From Clostridium paridis (GTDB taxonomy: Bacteria > Bacillota > Clostridia > Clostridiales > Clostridiaceae), in assembly GCF_016765615.1 (NCBI RefSeq), contig NZ_JAESWA010000017.1:1-64000 (forward strand): a DNA stretch of 64,000 nucleotides. Reading direction: 5' to 3'. Position 1 is the first letter of the stretch. Each line of letters begins with the position of its first letter. The notes beneath the pieces are model-generated. The model did not search any database. It saw only the letters and a list, made by a program, of their open reading frames with translations, and was not told the origin of the DNA. Positions 26,890-34,741 of the stretch are shown here, piece by piece. The position numbers and the translations under genes were made by a program.

Positions 26890-28206
26890 ATGGGAAAACC
26901 GATTGTTGCCATAGTAGGTAGACCAAATGTAGGTAAATCTACATTATTTAATAGATTAGCAGGAAAAAGAATATCAATAGTACAGGATACTCCTGGAGTT
27001 ACTAGAGATAGAGTATATGCAGAAGCTGAGTGGTTAACTCATAATTTCACTATGATTGATACTGGCGGAATAGAGCCAGAAAATGAAAATATTATTGTTA
27101 AACAAATGAGAAGACAGGCACAAATAGCTATTGAAACTGCTGATGTTATTGTTTTTATAGTTGATGGAAAAGAAGGGTTAACTGGAGCAGATAAAGAAGT
27201 TGCTCAAATGCTAAGAAAAAGTAAAAAACCTATTGTTTTAGTTGTTAATAAAGTTGACTCATTAAAAGAAGAAGATAACGCATGGGAATTCTATAACTTA
27301 GGAATAGGTGACCCCGTTACTATTTCAGCATCTCAAGGTCTAGGTCTAGGAGATATGCTTGATAGAGTAGTAGAACACTTTAAAACTATTGGCGAAGATG
27401 AGGAAGAAGATGAATATATTAAGATTGCAATGCTTGGTAAACCTAATGTAGGGAAATCTTCTTTAATAAATAAATTATTAGGTGAAGAAAGAGTTATTGT
27501 ATCGGATGTTCCTGGTACAACTAGAGATGCAATCGATAGTTATTTAGAAACTGATATAGGTAAGTTTACTTTAATAGATACAGCTGGTCTTAGAAGAAAA
27601 AGTAAAGTAAAAGAAGAAATAGAAAGATATTCAGTAATTAGAACATATACAGCTATTGAAAGAGCAGATGTATGTATACTTATGGTTGATGCTCAAGAAG
27701 GAGTAACAGACCAAGATGAAAAGATAATTGGATATGCTCATGAGCTTAAAAAAGCAATAATGGTTATAGTTAACAAGTGGGATTTAATTGAGAAAGATGA
27801 CAAGACTATGGCTAACTACCAAAAAGATTTAATGGCAAACTTAAAGTTTATGTCATATGCTCAATACCTATTTATTTCAGCTTTAACTGGTCAAAGAGTT
27901 CATAAGGTATTAGAAGTTGCAAAATATTGCTACGATAATTACTCAAAGAGAATTTCAACAGGTATATTAAATGAAGTTATAAATAAGGCAGTTCTAATGA
28001 AGGAGCCACCAGTTGTTGGTTTAAAGAGATTGAAAATATTCTATGCTACTCAAGTTGCATCAAAACCACCAAAGTTTATTTTCTTTGTAAATGATAGTAA
28101 TGCTTCTCACTTCTCATATGAAAGATATCTTGAAAATCAGTTAAGAGAAAGTTTTGACTTTAAAGGAACTGGAATAGAGATAGAATACAGAGAAAGGAAG
28201 GAATAG
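26890..28206 (+). CDS. der: Ribosome biogenesis GTPase Der (EngA)
   Basis: 438 residues, the expected length. Two tandem GTPase domains ([14 protein letters not shown] near 10 and [14 protein letters not shown] near 184, with NKVD and NKWD specificity motifs) and the C-terminal KH-like domain ([20 protein letters not shown]). Acts in 50S subunit assembly. Operon with the radical SAM gene and gpsA; plsY, often between der and gpsA, is missing here. Confidence 0.97.
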   Translation: MGKPIVAIVGRPNVGKSTLFNRLAGKRISIVQDTPGVTRDRVYAEAEWLTHNFTMIDTGGIEPENENIIVKQMRRQAQIAIETADVIVFIVDGKEGLTGADKEVAQMLRKSKKPIVLVVNKVDSLKEEDNAWEFYNLGIGDPVTISASQGLGLGDMLDRVVEHFKTIGEDEEEDEYIKIAMLGKPNVGKSSLINKLLGEERVIVSDVPGTTRDAIDSYLETDIGKFTLIDTAGLRRKSKVKEEIERYSVIRTYTAIERADVCILMVDAQEGVTDQDEKIIGYAHELKKAIMVIVNKWDLIEKDDKTMANYQKDLMANLKFMSYAQYLFISALTGQRVHKVLEVAKYCYDNYSKRISTGILNEVINKAVLMKEPPVVGLKRLKIFYATQVASKPPKFIFFVNDSNASHFSYERYLENQLRESFDFKGTGIEIEYRERKE

Positions 28207-28208
28207 TT

Positions 28209-29201
28209 ATGGATAAGGTTGCTTTTCTTGGAGGAGGTAGCTTTGGAACAGCCCTAGCTACAGTAATAGCCAATAAAGGCTATAACGTAAATTTTTGGCT
28301 AAGAAATGAAAAAATAGCTCAAGAAATCAATCAAAACCGAACTAATGAAAAATATTTAAAAGGCGTAAAAATTCCAACTAATGTTAAAGCCACTTGCGAT
28401 TTAAAAGAGGCTTTAACAGAGGTTAAATATATAGTTCTTACAATACCTTCTTCATCTATTAGAAATGTTTGTGAACAAATAAAAGAATATATAAATGAGG
28501 AAAGTGTTATAATTTCCCTTGCAAAAGGTATTGAAGATGGCACAAACTTAAGACTTTCTGAGGTAATTGAGCAAGTTCTAGATAAAAAGCCGGTAGTCTT
28601 ATCTGGCCCATCTCATGCAGAGGAAGTAGCTGCATTAATACCTACTACCATAGTATCTTCAAGCAAAGATATGAAGCTTGCTGAAGAAGTTCAAGAACTT
28701 TTTATGACACCAACCTTAAGAATTTATACAAATGAAGACTTAATTGGTGTGGAAGTTGGGGGAGCTGTTAAAAATATAATTGCAGTTGCAGCTGGTATCC
28801 TTGATGGAATAGGCTATGGTGATAATACAAAGGCTGCACTTATGACTAGAGGTATGAAAGAAATTTCTAGAGTTGGAATTAAGCTAGGTGGTAAGGAAGA
28901 AACTTTCTATGGGTTGACAGGCATGGGAGACTTAATAGTTACATGTACATCAATGCATTCAAGAAATAGAAAAGCTGGTATTTTATTTGGTAAAGGTAAA
29001 AAACTAGATGAGGTATTAAAGGAAGTTGGAATGGTAGTTGAGGGGGTAAAAGCTTGTCACGCATTCTATACTTTAAAGGAATCCTTAGGTGTAAGCATGC
29101 CAATAACAGATGTACTTTACAAATTTATATTTGAAGAAAAAAATCCAATTAAAGCTATTGAAGAGCTTATGCAAAGAGATAAGAAAAGCGAAAGCTATTA
29201 A
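28209..29201 (+). CDS. gpsA: Glycerol-3-phosphate dehydrogenase (NAD(P)+)
   Basis: 330 residues. Reduces dihydroxyacetone phosphate to sn-glycerol-3-phosphate for phospholipids. Rossmann motif [14 protein letters not shown] at the N-terminus, [18 protein letters not shown], catalytic Lys in [13 protein letters not shown], and [25 protein letters not shown] before ATG 28209, two bases after der. Confidence 0.97.
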   Translation: MDKVAFLGGGSFGTALATVIANKGYNVNFWLRNEKIAQEINQNRTNEKYLKGVKIPTNVKATCDLKEALTEVKYIVLTIPSSSIRNVCEQIKEYINEESVIISLAKGIEDGTNLRLSEVIEQVLDKKPVVLSGPSHAEEVAALIPTTIVSSSKDMKLAEEVQELFMTPTLRIYTNEDLIGVEVGGAVKNIIAVAAGILDGIGYGDNTKAALMTRGMKEISRVGIKLGGKEETFYGLTGMGDLIVTCTSMHSRNRKAGILFGKGKKLDEVLKEVGMVVEGVKACHAFYTLKESLGVSMPITDVLYKFIFEEKNPIKAIEELMQRDKKSESY

Positions 29202-29205
29202 TATA

Positions 29206-29239
29206 AACTCCAGAGGAAAACATCCTCTGGAGTTTTTTA
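29206..29239. terminator. Shared terminator between gpsA and the GNAT gene
   Basis: ACTCCAGAGGA / TCCTCTGGAGT stem, 5-base loop, T run on the plus side and TTTATATT on the minus side; lies between convergent genes. Confidence 0.9.
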
Positions 29240-29689
29240 TTTGTATAAATTCTTCTGAAAGCAAATTGCTTCAGGATTATTAGCATATTTACCATAGTTC
29301 TCTATTTGGATATAGTTATTTTTCCTATAAAAGTTTACTGCAGCTTTATTAATTACTCTAGTTTCGAGTAATAAAGAGTTATATCCTATATTTCTAGCCT
29401 CAGTTTCTAAATGTTTTAAAATTATTGTTCCAATTCCAATATCTTTAACCTTAGCAAACATTCTTTTAACCTCAGCTGTGTATTCAGTAATTGGACGAAA
29501 AGCTCCACAGCCTATAGCTTGTCCAGAATCATCATAGGCTATTACAAATAATGAACGAGGAACAAGCACATCATTTGGATCAAAAGAGTTTTTCCCACTA
29601 GCTCCAGTTATATTTTCTAAACTTTTAGATAGCTCATCCATTAACATAATTGCATCAACGTCTTTTGGACTTTTCTTTATTATTTTCAT
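29237..29689 (-). CDS. GNAT-family N-acetyltransferase
   Basis: 150 residues, single acetyl-CoA-dependent transferase domain. Strand-4/motif A region EVKRMFAKVKDIGIGTIILK carries the pyrophosphate loop, and motif B is NKAAVNFYRKNNYIQIENYG. Acceptor unknown. ATG 29689 has only a weak upstream site (TGGGGTATG). Convergent with gpsA and divergent from spoIVA. Confidence 0.85.
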   Translation of the reverse strand: MKIIKKSPKDVDAIMLMDELSKSLENITGASGKNSFDPNDVLVPRSLFVIAYDDSGQAIGCGAFRPITEYTAEVKRMFAKVKDIGIGTIILKHLETEARNIGYNSLLLETRVINKAAVNFYRKNNYIQIENYGKYANNPEAICFQKNLYK

Positions 29690-29905
29690 ATTTCATACCC
29701 CAACTCACAAAAATATTAATAACTTTAAGAATATAAACATAATTATACTCTAAATAAAAGAAGAAATGCCCAGAACATGTATCAAAGTTACTAAAAATGT
29801 TATTTGTTCAGTACCTAAATCAATATAAATAATTTATAAAATCAGTATACTTTTTGTTGCTCATTAATATATATATATTGTTAATAATATTTTAGGAGGA
29901 TTAGC

Positions 29906-31384
29906 TTGGAGGATTTTAATATCTATAAGGATATAGCAGAAAGAACCCAAGGGGATATATACGTTGGGGTAGTAGGACCTGTAAGAACTGGTAAGTCTAC
30001 ATTCATAAAGAGATTTATGGACCTTATGGTTATTCCTAATATCGAAAATACTTATAAAAAAGAAAGAGCTAAAGATGAATTACCTCAAAGTGGTTCAGGG
30101 AAGACAATTCATACTACAGAACCTAAATTTGTACCAAATGAAGCTGTAGATATAACAATTGAAGAAGACTTAAAGCTTAAAGTGAGATTAGTTGATTGTG
30201 TTGGTTACATTGTAAAAGGAGCACTAGGATATATGGAGGAGGATACACCTAAAATGGTTCACACTCCTTGGTATGACAACGAAATTCCTTTTGAAGATGC
30301 TGCAGAAATTGGCACAAGAAAAGTAATAACTGATCATTCTACTATAGGCTTAGTAGTAACAACTGATGGCTCAATAACTGGTATTTCAAGAGAAGACTAT
30401 GTTGAAGCTGAAGAAAGGGTTATAGATGAACTTAAATCTATAAATAAACCTTTTATAATTGTACTTAATACTATAAATCCAAATTCAACTGAAACAAAAG
30501 AATTAAGAAAGAGCATGGAGTTAAAATACAATGTATCTGTTCAAATATTAGATGTTCAAAAAATGGATGAGAGTTCAATTCAAAAATTATTTAAACAAGT
30601 ACTTAAAGAATTCCCTGTTAAAGAAATAAACATAGATATGCCGGAATGGATTGAAAAACTTGATGGTTCTCATTGGCTAAAGGCAAACTTTATAAACATA
30701 ATCAGATCAATGTGTGAGAACATATATAAAGTTAGAGATATAAAAGGGTGTTTAGATAGTACCTCAGGAGAAGATTACTATGCACAAAGTGATATTTCAG
30801 AAATGAATTTAGGTGACGGTAGTGCAAAGATAATGATGAAACCTAAGGATGGAGTATTCTATAAAATACTTAGCGAATTATGTGACACAGAAATAAAATC
30901 AGATTCTCATCTAATGGAATTAATAAAGGAATTACACTTAGCTAAGGTTGAATACGATAAAGTATCACAAGCCTTAGAAGATGTAAAGAACACTGGATAT
31001 GGACTAGTAGCACCTCAATTAACTGAAATGAAATTTGAGGAACCTGAAATTGTTAAGCAAGGATCAAAATATGGAGTGAAATTAAAGGCTAGCGCTCCAA
31101 GCTTGCATTTAATTAAGGCTGATATTGAAACAGAAATATCACCAATTATGGGTTCTGAAAAGGAAACTGAGGAGCTTATGAAATCTTTATTAAACCAATT
31201 TGAGAATGATCCATCAAAGTTATGGCAAAGTAATATGTTTGGTAAATCTCTAGAAGTTTTAGTTAAAGAGGGCTTACAAAATAAACTATATAAAATGCCA
31301 GAGGATGTACAAGTTAAAATTCAAAAAACTCTACAAAAAATAATCAATGAGGGCAATGGCGGATTAATCTGCATAATTTTATAG
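29906..31384 (+). CDS. spoIVA: Spore coat morphogenetic ATPase SpoIVA
   Basis: 492 residues, the full family length. Polymerises on the outer forespore membrane to form the basement layer of the coat. Walker A GPVRTGKSTFIKRFM near 22, Walker B-like LVDCVGYIV, C-terminal domain ending NEGNGGLICIIL, close to the B. subtilis tail needed for SpoVM contact. TTG start at 29906 behind AGGAGGATTAGC. Its partner gene spoVM is also in this window (58608). A SigE-like promoter near 29825-29860 is possible but weak by eye. Confidence 0.97.
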   Translation: MEDFNIYKDIAERTQGDIYVGVVGPVRTGKSTFIKRFMDLMVIPNIENTYKKERAKDELPQSGSGKTIHTTEPKFVPNEAVDITIEEDLKLKVRLVDCVGYIVKGALGYMEEDTPKMVHTPWYDNEIPFEDAAEIGTRKVITDHSTIGLVVTTDGSITGISREDYVEAEERVIDELKSINKPFIIVLNTINPNSTETKELRKSMELKYNVSVQILDVQKMDESSIQKLFKQVLKEFPVKEINIDMPEWIEKLDGSHWLKANFINIIRSMCENIYKVRDIKGCLDSTSGEDYYAQSDISEMNLGDGSAKIMMKPKDGVFYKILSELCDTEIKSDSHLMELIKELHLAKVEYDKVSQALEDVKNTGYGLVAPQLTEMKFEEPEIVKQGSKYGVKLKASAPSLHLIKADIETEISPIMGSEKETEELMKSLLNQFENDPSKLWQSNMFGKSLEVLVKEGLQNKLYKMPEDVQVKIQKTLQKIINEGNGGLICIIL

Positions 31385-31400
31385 CTAAATGCTAATTAAT

Positions 31401-31450
31401 ATAGGCCTTAAGGTGAGTTTTAAATAGCTTTATGGCCTATTAATTTTTTA
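31401..31450 (+). terminator. Intercistronic hairpin between spoIVA and the Lys-rich ORF
   Basis: ATAGGCC / GGCCTAT stem with a 26-base loop, followed by TAATTTTTTA; the AGGAGG of the next ORF begins right behind, so partial readthrough is likely. Confidence 0.6.
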
Positions 31451-31460
31451 GGAGGATACT

Positions 31461-31586
31461 ATGCCAGATAAAGGGAAAAGCAAAAGTGGTTCAGGTAAGA
31501 ATAATAAAAATACTAAGACCACTAAGAATTCAAAAAATGATACAAAAAAGCAAACAAATAAGAATCAAGAAAAGAAGAAAAAGTAG
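31461..31586 (+). CDS. Lys/Asn/Ser-rich 41-residue protein
   Basis: Not recognised. 41 codons, ATG 31461 with AGGAGG seven bases upstream, TAG at 31584. Composition is extreme: about 44 percent Lys, plus Asn, Ser, Thr and Gln, no aromatic residue and no hydrophobic stretch (begins MPDKGKSKSGSGKNNKNTK, ends NQEKKKK). Such a chain should be disordered and bind nucleic acid or an acidic surface. It sits 76 bases after spoIVA past a leaky hairpin, so it may be co-expressed in the mother cell. The ribosome site is the main support; codon-level proof is lacking. Confidence 0.6.
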   Translation: MPDKGKSKSGSGKNNKNTKTTKNSKNDTKKQTNKNQEKKKK

Positions 31587-31596
31587 GTTTTGTAAA

Positions 31597-31625
31597 TTGA
31601 TTTAACTGGAAATTTGGTATATAAT
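31597..31625 (+). promoter_or_regulatory. Promoter of tRNA-Pro
   Basis: TTGATT (31597-31602), 17 bases, TATAAT (31620-31625), ending 16 bases before the mature tRNA. Confidence 0.82.
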
Positions 31626-31641
31626 ATGCTGGTAATGATGT

Positions 31642-31717
31642 CTGGGTATAGCGCAGATGGTAGCGTACAAGACTGGGGGTCTTGGGGTCGCGGGTTCAAG
31701 TCCCGCTACTCAGACCA
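31642..31717 (+). tRNA. tRNA-Pro (anticodon GGG)
   Basis: 76 bases fold as a full cloverleaf: acceptor CTGGGTA/TACTCAG with the C1-G72 pair typical of bacterial tRNA-Pro, D arm GCGC/GCGT, anticodon arm CAAGA/TCTTG with loop CTGGGGG (anticodon GGG), T arm GCGGG/CCCGC with TTCAAGT, discriminator A and encoded CCA. Own promoter and terminator. A degenerate copy of its 3' half lies at 32861. Confidence 0.93.
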
Positions 31718-31731
31718 AAATTGGCATTTAG

Positions 31732-31770
31732 CCCTGCAAACAAGAGAGTTTGCAGGGTTCTTTGTTTTTT
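31732..31770 (+). terminator. Terminator of tRNA-Pro
   Basis: Perfect 10-base stem CCCTGCAAAC / GTTTGCAGGG, 6-base loop, TTCTTTGTTTTTT. Duplicated at 32910. Confidence 0.92.
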
Positions 31771-31947
31771 AGAGAATAATGCCTGGTGCCCCAAAGTGAC
31801 GAAATTTCTATTTAGTCAAAAATAAGTACATTACTTCAATGTTTTCAATTTTTGAAAAGTATATAAGTATGCGTTGATATATAATAATTGTATACTTATG
31901 CTGCAATTATATAGATAAAAAATGATAGTATAGAAGAGGGGTATATT

Positions 31948-32778
31948 ATGATTTGTGATTATCATGTGCATTCAAACTTTAGTGATGATTCTGAATACAT
32001 TATGGAAAATGTCATTATTGATGCAATAAAAATGGGAATAAGCGAAATTTGTTTTACAGATCATGTTGATTACGGTATTAAGGTAGATTGGGAACAAGTT
32101 GATAAGACTAAGAATGATGGAAATAAGTCTATTTATAATGTAAACTATCCTTTATACTTTAAAGAAATTGAAAGATTACAGAACAAATATTGTAGTGATA
32201 TTAAAATAAAAAAGGGCCTTGAGTTTGGGATGCAAATGCACACAATTCCGTGTTTTCAAAAAATATTTAATTTATATCCAATGGATTTTGTTATTTTATC
32301 AATTCATCAAATTAATGATAAGGAATTTTGGACTAATGAATTTCAAAAAGGAAAAACAGAGAAAGAGTATTATGATGAATATTACCAAGCAATGTATGAT
32401 ATAATACAAAACTATCATAATTATAGTGTCATTGGTCATATGGATTTAATACGAAGATATGATAACAAAGATGATTTTCCTTTTAGAAATAATAAAGAGA
32501 TGATCACACAAATTCTTAAATATATTATTAAAGATGGCAAAGGAATTGAAATAAATACAAGCTCTCATCGATATAAACTGGATGATTTAACACCATCACA
32601 TGAAATACTAAAAATTTATAAAGATTTAGGTGGAAAGATCATTACGATTGGTAGTGATAGTCATGTACATGAAGATTTAGGAGCATATATTAAAGAAACG
32701 AGATTAGAGTTAAAGAAGTTAGGATTCAAATGTTATTGCACTTTTGAAGATATGACGCCAATTTATCATGAATTATAG
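31948..32778 (+). CDS. PHP-domain histidinol-phosphatase-like protein
   Basis: 276 residues. Polymerase-and-histidinol-phosphatase metal phosphoesterase: CDYHVHSNFSDDS (HxH, metal site 1) at the start, CFTDHVDYG, KKGLEFGM, SIHQIN, GHMDLIRRY and a C-terminal GSDSHVHEDLG. Length and motifs match HisK/HisJ-type histidinol-phosphatases, but no his gene is near, so another phosphate ester is possible. GAGGGG before ATG 31948. The gene is bracketed by the tRNA-Pro 3' end and its degenerate copy, suggesting it came in by insertion or that the tRNA segment was duplicated around it. Confidence 0.87.
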   Translation: MICDYHVHSNFSDDSEYIMENVIIDAIKMGISEICFTDHVDYGIKVDWEQVDKTKNDGNKSIYNVNYPLYFKEIERLQNKYCSDIKIKKGLEFGMQMHTIPCFQKIFNLYPMDFVILSIHQINDKEFWTNEFQKGKTEKEYYDEYYQAMYDIIQNYHNYSVIGHMDLIRRYDNKDDFPFRNNKEMITQILKYIIKDGKGIEINTSSHRYKLDDLTPSHEILKIYKDLGGKIITIGSDSHVHEDLGAYIKETRLELKKLGFKCYCTFEDMTPIYHEL

Positions 32779-32860
32779 GAGAAATAAATGATTGACCATT
32801 CCTAGAGACTAATGTAGAAAAAATACTATAAATTAGAATGCAATTCAACTTTTAGACGTT

Positions 32861-32891
32861 TTGGGGCGTGGGTTCAAGTCCCACTACTCAG
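32861..32891 (+). pseudogene. Degenerate 3' half of tRNA-Pro
   Basis: TTGGGGCGTGGGTTCAAGTC onward matches 31682-31714 of the intact tRNA. The T stem reads GTGGG/CCCAC instead of GCGGG/CCCGC, a paired change, so this copy derives from a once functional related tRNA. No CCA and no 5' half. The spacer and terminator after it (to 32948) are also copies. Confidence 0.82.
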
Positions 32892-32909
32892 AATTAAATT
32901 AGTATTTAA

Positions 32910-32948
32910 CCCTGCAAACATGATAGTTTGCAGGGATTTTGTCTTTTG
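32910..32948 (+). terminator. Copy of the tRNA-Pro terminator
   Basis: Same CCCTGCAAAC / GTTTGCAGGG stem as at 31732, loop ATGATA, then ATTTTGTCTTTT; now serves the PHP gene. The rest of 32779-33078 shows nothing else. Confidence 0.85.
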
Positions 32949-33078
32949 GTGGAATATTAAAAGTTAAAATGTGTTTATATTAATGGTATAGAGATAATAT
33001 ACAATATTTATTTAAAAGTAAGTAATAAATATAAAAATATGCAGTGATTATAGGTGCCATAAATTCTATATTAGCAAT

Positions 33079-33408
33079 TTATTGAACAGGAGAAAAAGAT
33101 ATTTCACCTGAGCCGACTATTACCATAAGATCACCATTTTTAATAGGGCCTAATTTTACAATTTCATTTGGATTAATAGATCTTAATAGTACTTTTTGAT
33201 TTCCATCCGAATCAAGTACAATCACTGTAACAGGTGCATCAGGAGTTGTAAGTTTTGAGGTAACAAATTTTCCTGAATACTGAGATATATCATAGATACC
33301 TTGTTTATAAGTGTTTGCTATAGGTGGTGGTTGAACCTGAGCATGTGGAAACTCAACAAATGTAAATATTGATATCAAAAAGAATAATAAAAATTTCTTT
33401 ATATTCAT
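33079..33408 (-). CDS. Small secreted protein, family member A
   Basis: 109 residues. Signal peptide about 1-23 (MNIKKFLLFFLISIFTFVEF, cleavage near PHAQV). The mature ~85 residues are beta-rich and have YKQGIYDISQY near the start, then LRSINPNEIVKLGPIKNGDL and VIVGSGEISF. The same pattern occurs in two neighbours (35876 and 36217): (F/L/Y)K(E/Q)G(I/V)Y at the front, a Pro-Asn ... KL-x-P-x-K element and a G-x-G end. RBS GGAGG before ATG 33408. Function unknown; no cysteine, no anchor, so released or wall-associated. Confidence 0.75.
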   Translation of the reverse strand: MNIKKFLLFFLISIFTFVEFPHAQVQPPPIANTYKQGIYDISQYSGKFVTSKLTTPDAPVTVIVLDSDGNQKVLLRSINPNEIVKLGPIKNGDLMVIVGSGEISFSPVQ

Positions 33409-33556
33409 AGGAGCACCTCCATTGTATTATTATTTTGTTTTTTTAATCGCAATATTCACTTTATTTGCAATAAAAAATAATAACATCTAATTTGCTGAAA
33501 TATAATTTCATATATGTTAAGATTATTTATAGCTTTTAGTTATTGGAGGAATTGAC

Positions 33557-34345
33557 ATGAAAATAGGTTTTTTTGACTCGGGTATAGGTGGTATGACTGT
33601 ATTGTATGATACTTTAAAGATCCTACCTAATGAAGATTACATATATTACGCAGATACTATAAATGTTCCATATGGGCCAAAGCCAAAAGAAGAAGTTAAA
33701 AAATACATTTTGAATGCAGTAGATTTTATTATTAAGCAGGGGGTAAAGGCTGTAGTTATTGCATGTAATACAGCAACAAGTGTAGCAATTGAAGAACTGA
33801 GGGCTAAATATGACATTCCAATAATCGGAATGGAGCCTGCAGTTAAGCCAGCTGTTGAAAATAATAAAGATTTAAATAAACGAGTTTTGGTAACAGCTAC
33901 AGAATTAACTATAAAAGAAGAAAGACTACAGAATCTTATTAGTAAATTGGATAACGAACATGTTGTAGACTTATTGCCACTTCCGGGGTTAGTTAAATTT
34001 TCTGAAGGTCTTGAATTTAGAGATGAAATAGTATTGCCTTATCTTAAAGAACAATTAAGTAAATATGATATGAAAAACTATGAAACAATTGTATTAGGAT
34101 GTACTCATTTCTCATACTATAAAGACATGTTTAAAAAGTTGGTTCAGCCACATGTAAATATTATAGATGGAAATTACGGTACTGCTAATAACTTAAAAAG
34201 GATTTTAAAAGAAATGAATTCTTTAAATGATGGTAACGGAGATATTTCATTCTATAATTCTGGGGTAAAGGTTGAAGATAAAATTGAATTAGCTAGATAT
34301 GATAAACTATTTAAAAGACTTCATGACATAAATGAATCAAATTAA
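33557..34345 (+). CDS. murI: Glutamate racemase
   Basis: 262 residues. Makes D-glutamate for peptidoglycan. Catalytic cysteines C70 (VIACNTATS) and C182 (VLGCTHF), N-terminal FFDSGIGGMTVL and YADTINVPYGPK. Typical length. GGAGGAATTGAC before ATG 33557. Located inside the accessory region; as many clostridia have a murI elsewhere it might be an extra copy, which cannot be judged here. Confidence 0.95.
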   Translation: MKIGFFDSGIGGMTVLYDTLKILPNEDYIYYADTINVPYGPKPKEEVKKYILNAVDFIIKQGVKAVVIACNTATSVAIEELRAKYDIPIIGMEPAVKPAVENNKDLNKRVLVTATELTIKEERLQNLISKLDNEHVVDLLPLPGLVKFSEGLEFRDEIVLPYLKEQLSKYDMKNYETIVLGCTHFSYYKDMFKKLVQPHVNIIDGNYGTANNLKRILKEMNSLNDGNGDISFYNSGVKVEDKIELARYDKLFKRLHDINESN

Positions 34346-34374
34346 AGTATTTTTCATTTGGAGGAATAAACCTT

Positions 34375-34553
34375 ATGAAAGAACTTAGATTGGAAGAAAA
34401 AACAATACAAATTATATTTGGTTAGGTGTTTGGGAATACAACATAAATGCCATAAAATTTTATGAAAAACTTGGACTTGAAAAATTCGATACACATATTT
34501 TCAAGTTAGGTGAAGATGAACCGACAGATAATTTAATGAAATTAATATTGTAA
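34375..34553 (+). pseudogene. GNAT acetyltransferase remnant
   Basis: GGAGG and ATG 34375 open a frame that stops after 16 codons (MKELRLEEKTIQIIFG). In another frame, 34404-34553 encodes the C-terminus of a GNAT protein: WLGVWEYNINAIKFYEKLGL, then FKLGEDEPTDNLMKLIL and stop. Most of the acetyl-CoA domain is deleted, with a frame change at the joint. A broken gene whose start and tail survive. Confidence 0.78.
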
Positions 34554-34554
34554 A

Positions 34555-34583
34555 TTTACATATTATAAAATCTATGATAATAT
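34555..34583 (+). promoter_or_regulatory. Promoter of the guanidine riboswitch transcript
   Basis: TTTACA (34555-34560), 17 bases, TAATAT (34578-34583) with TG one base before the -10 (extended type). Start would be near 34590, about 30 bases before the aptamer. Confidence 0.65.
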
Positions 34584-34619
34584 TTATCTGTAAACAAAAT
34601 ATAAATATTTTTAAGTTTT

Positions 34620-34714
34620 ATAGGGTTCCGCAGTTATAAATTGATTACTGGACTGGTCCAAGATAAAACGTACAGTTTAACTGTATTCACGGAAGGATAA
34701 AAGCCTGGGAGATA
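34620..34714 (+). ncRNA. Guanidine-I (ykkC) riboswitch aptamer
   Basis: Conserved ykkC blocks in order: TAGGGTTCCGCAG, ACTGGACTGGTCCAAGATAA, a variable hairpin (ACAGTT/AACTGT), ACGGAAGGATAAAAGCC and TGGGAGAT. TTCCG pairs with CGGAA to close the P1-like junction. The aptamer's AAAAGCC is also the 5' arm of the terminator at 34699-34740, so guanidinium binding would prevent termination. The guanidinium exporter gene downstream (35501) is the expected target, but an IS200 element now lies between them. Recognised by eye from the consensus. Confidence 0.88.
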
Positions 34715-34740
34715 TCTTTATATCGCCTTGGCTTTTCTTA
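34699..34740 (+). terminator. Riboswitch expression-platform terminator
   Basis: AAAAGCC (34699) pairs with GGCTTTT (34730-34736); GATAT/ATATC pair inside. It shares its 5' arm with the aptamer, the usual on-switch arrangement of guanidine-I riboswitches. Confidence 0.82.
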
Positions 34741-34741
34741 T

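Noticed and set aside
29825-29860. Firm SigE promoter for spoIVA
   Set aside because: A possible ATA and GTATACT pair exists but many such matches occur by chance here; mentioned only as a possibility.
31770-31947. ATAAGTAT ... ATACTTAT inverted repeat before the PHP gene as an operator
   Set aside because: Eight-base arms 21 bases apart in very AT-rich DNA; no promoter with normal spacing could be aligned to it.
34620-34740. Group I intron/IStron core or TnpB guide RNA
   Set aside because: The structured RNA lies outside the IS200 ends and matches the ordered ykkC/guanidine-I blocks, with the exporter gene downstream; no TnpB is present.
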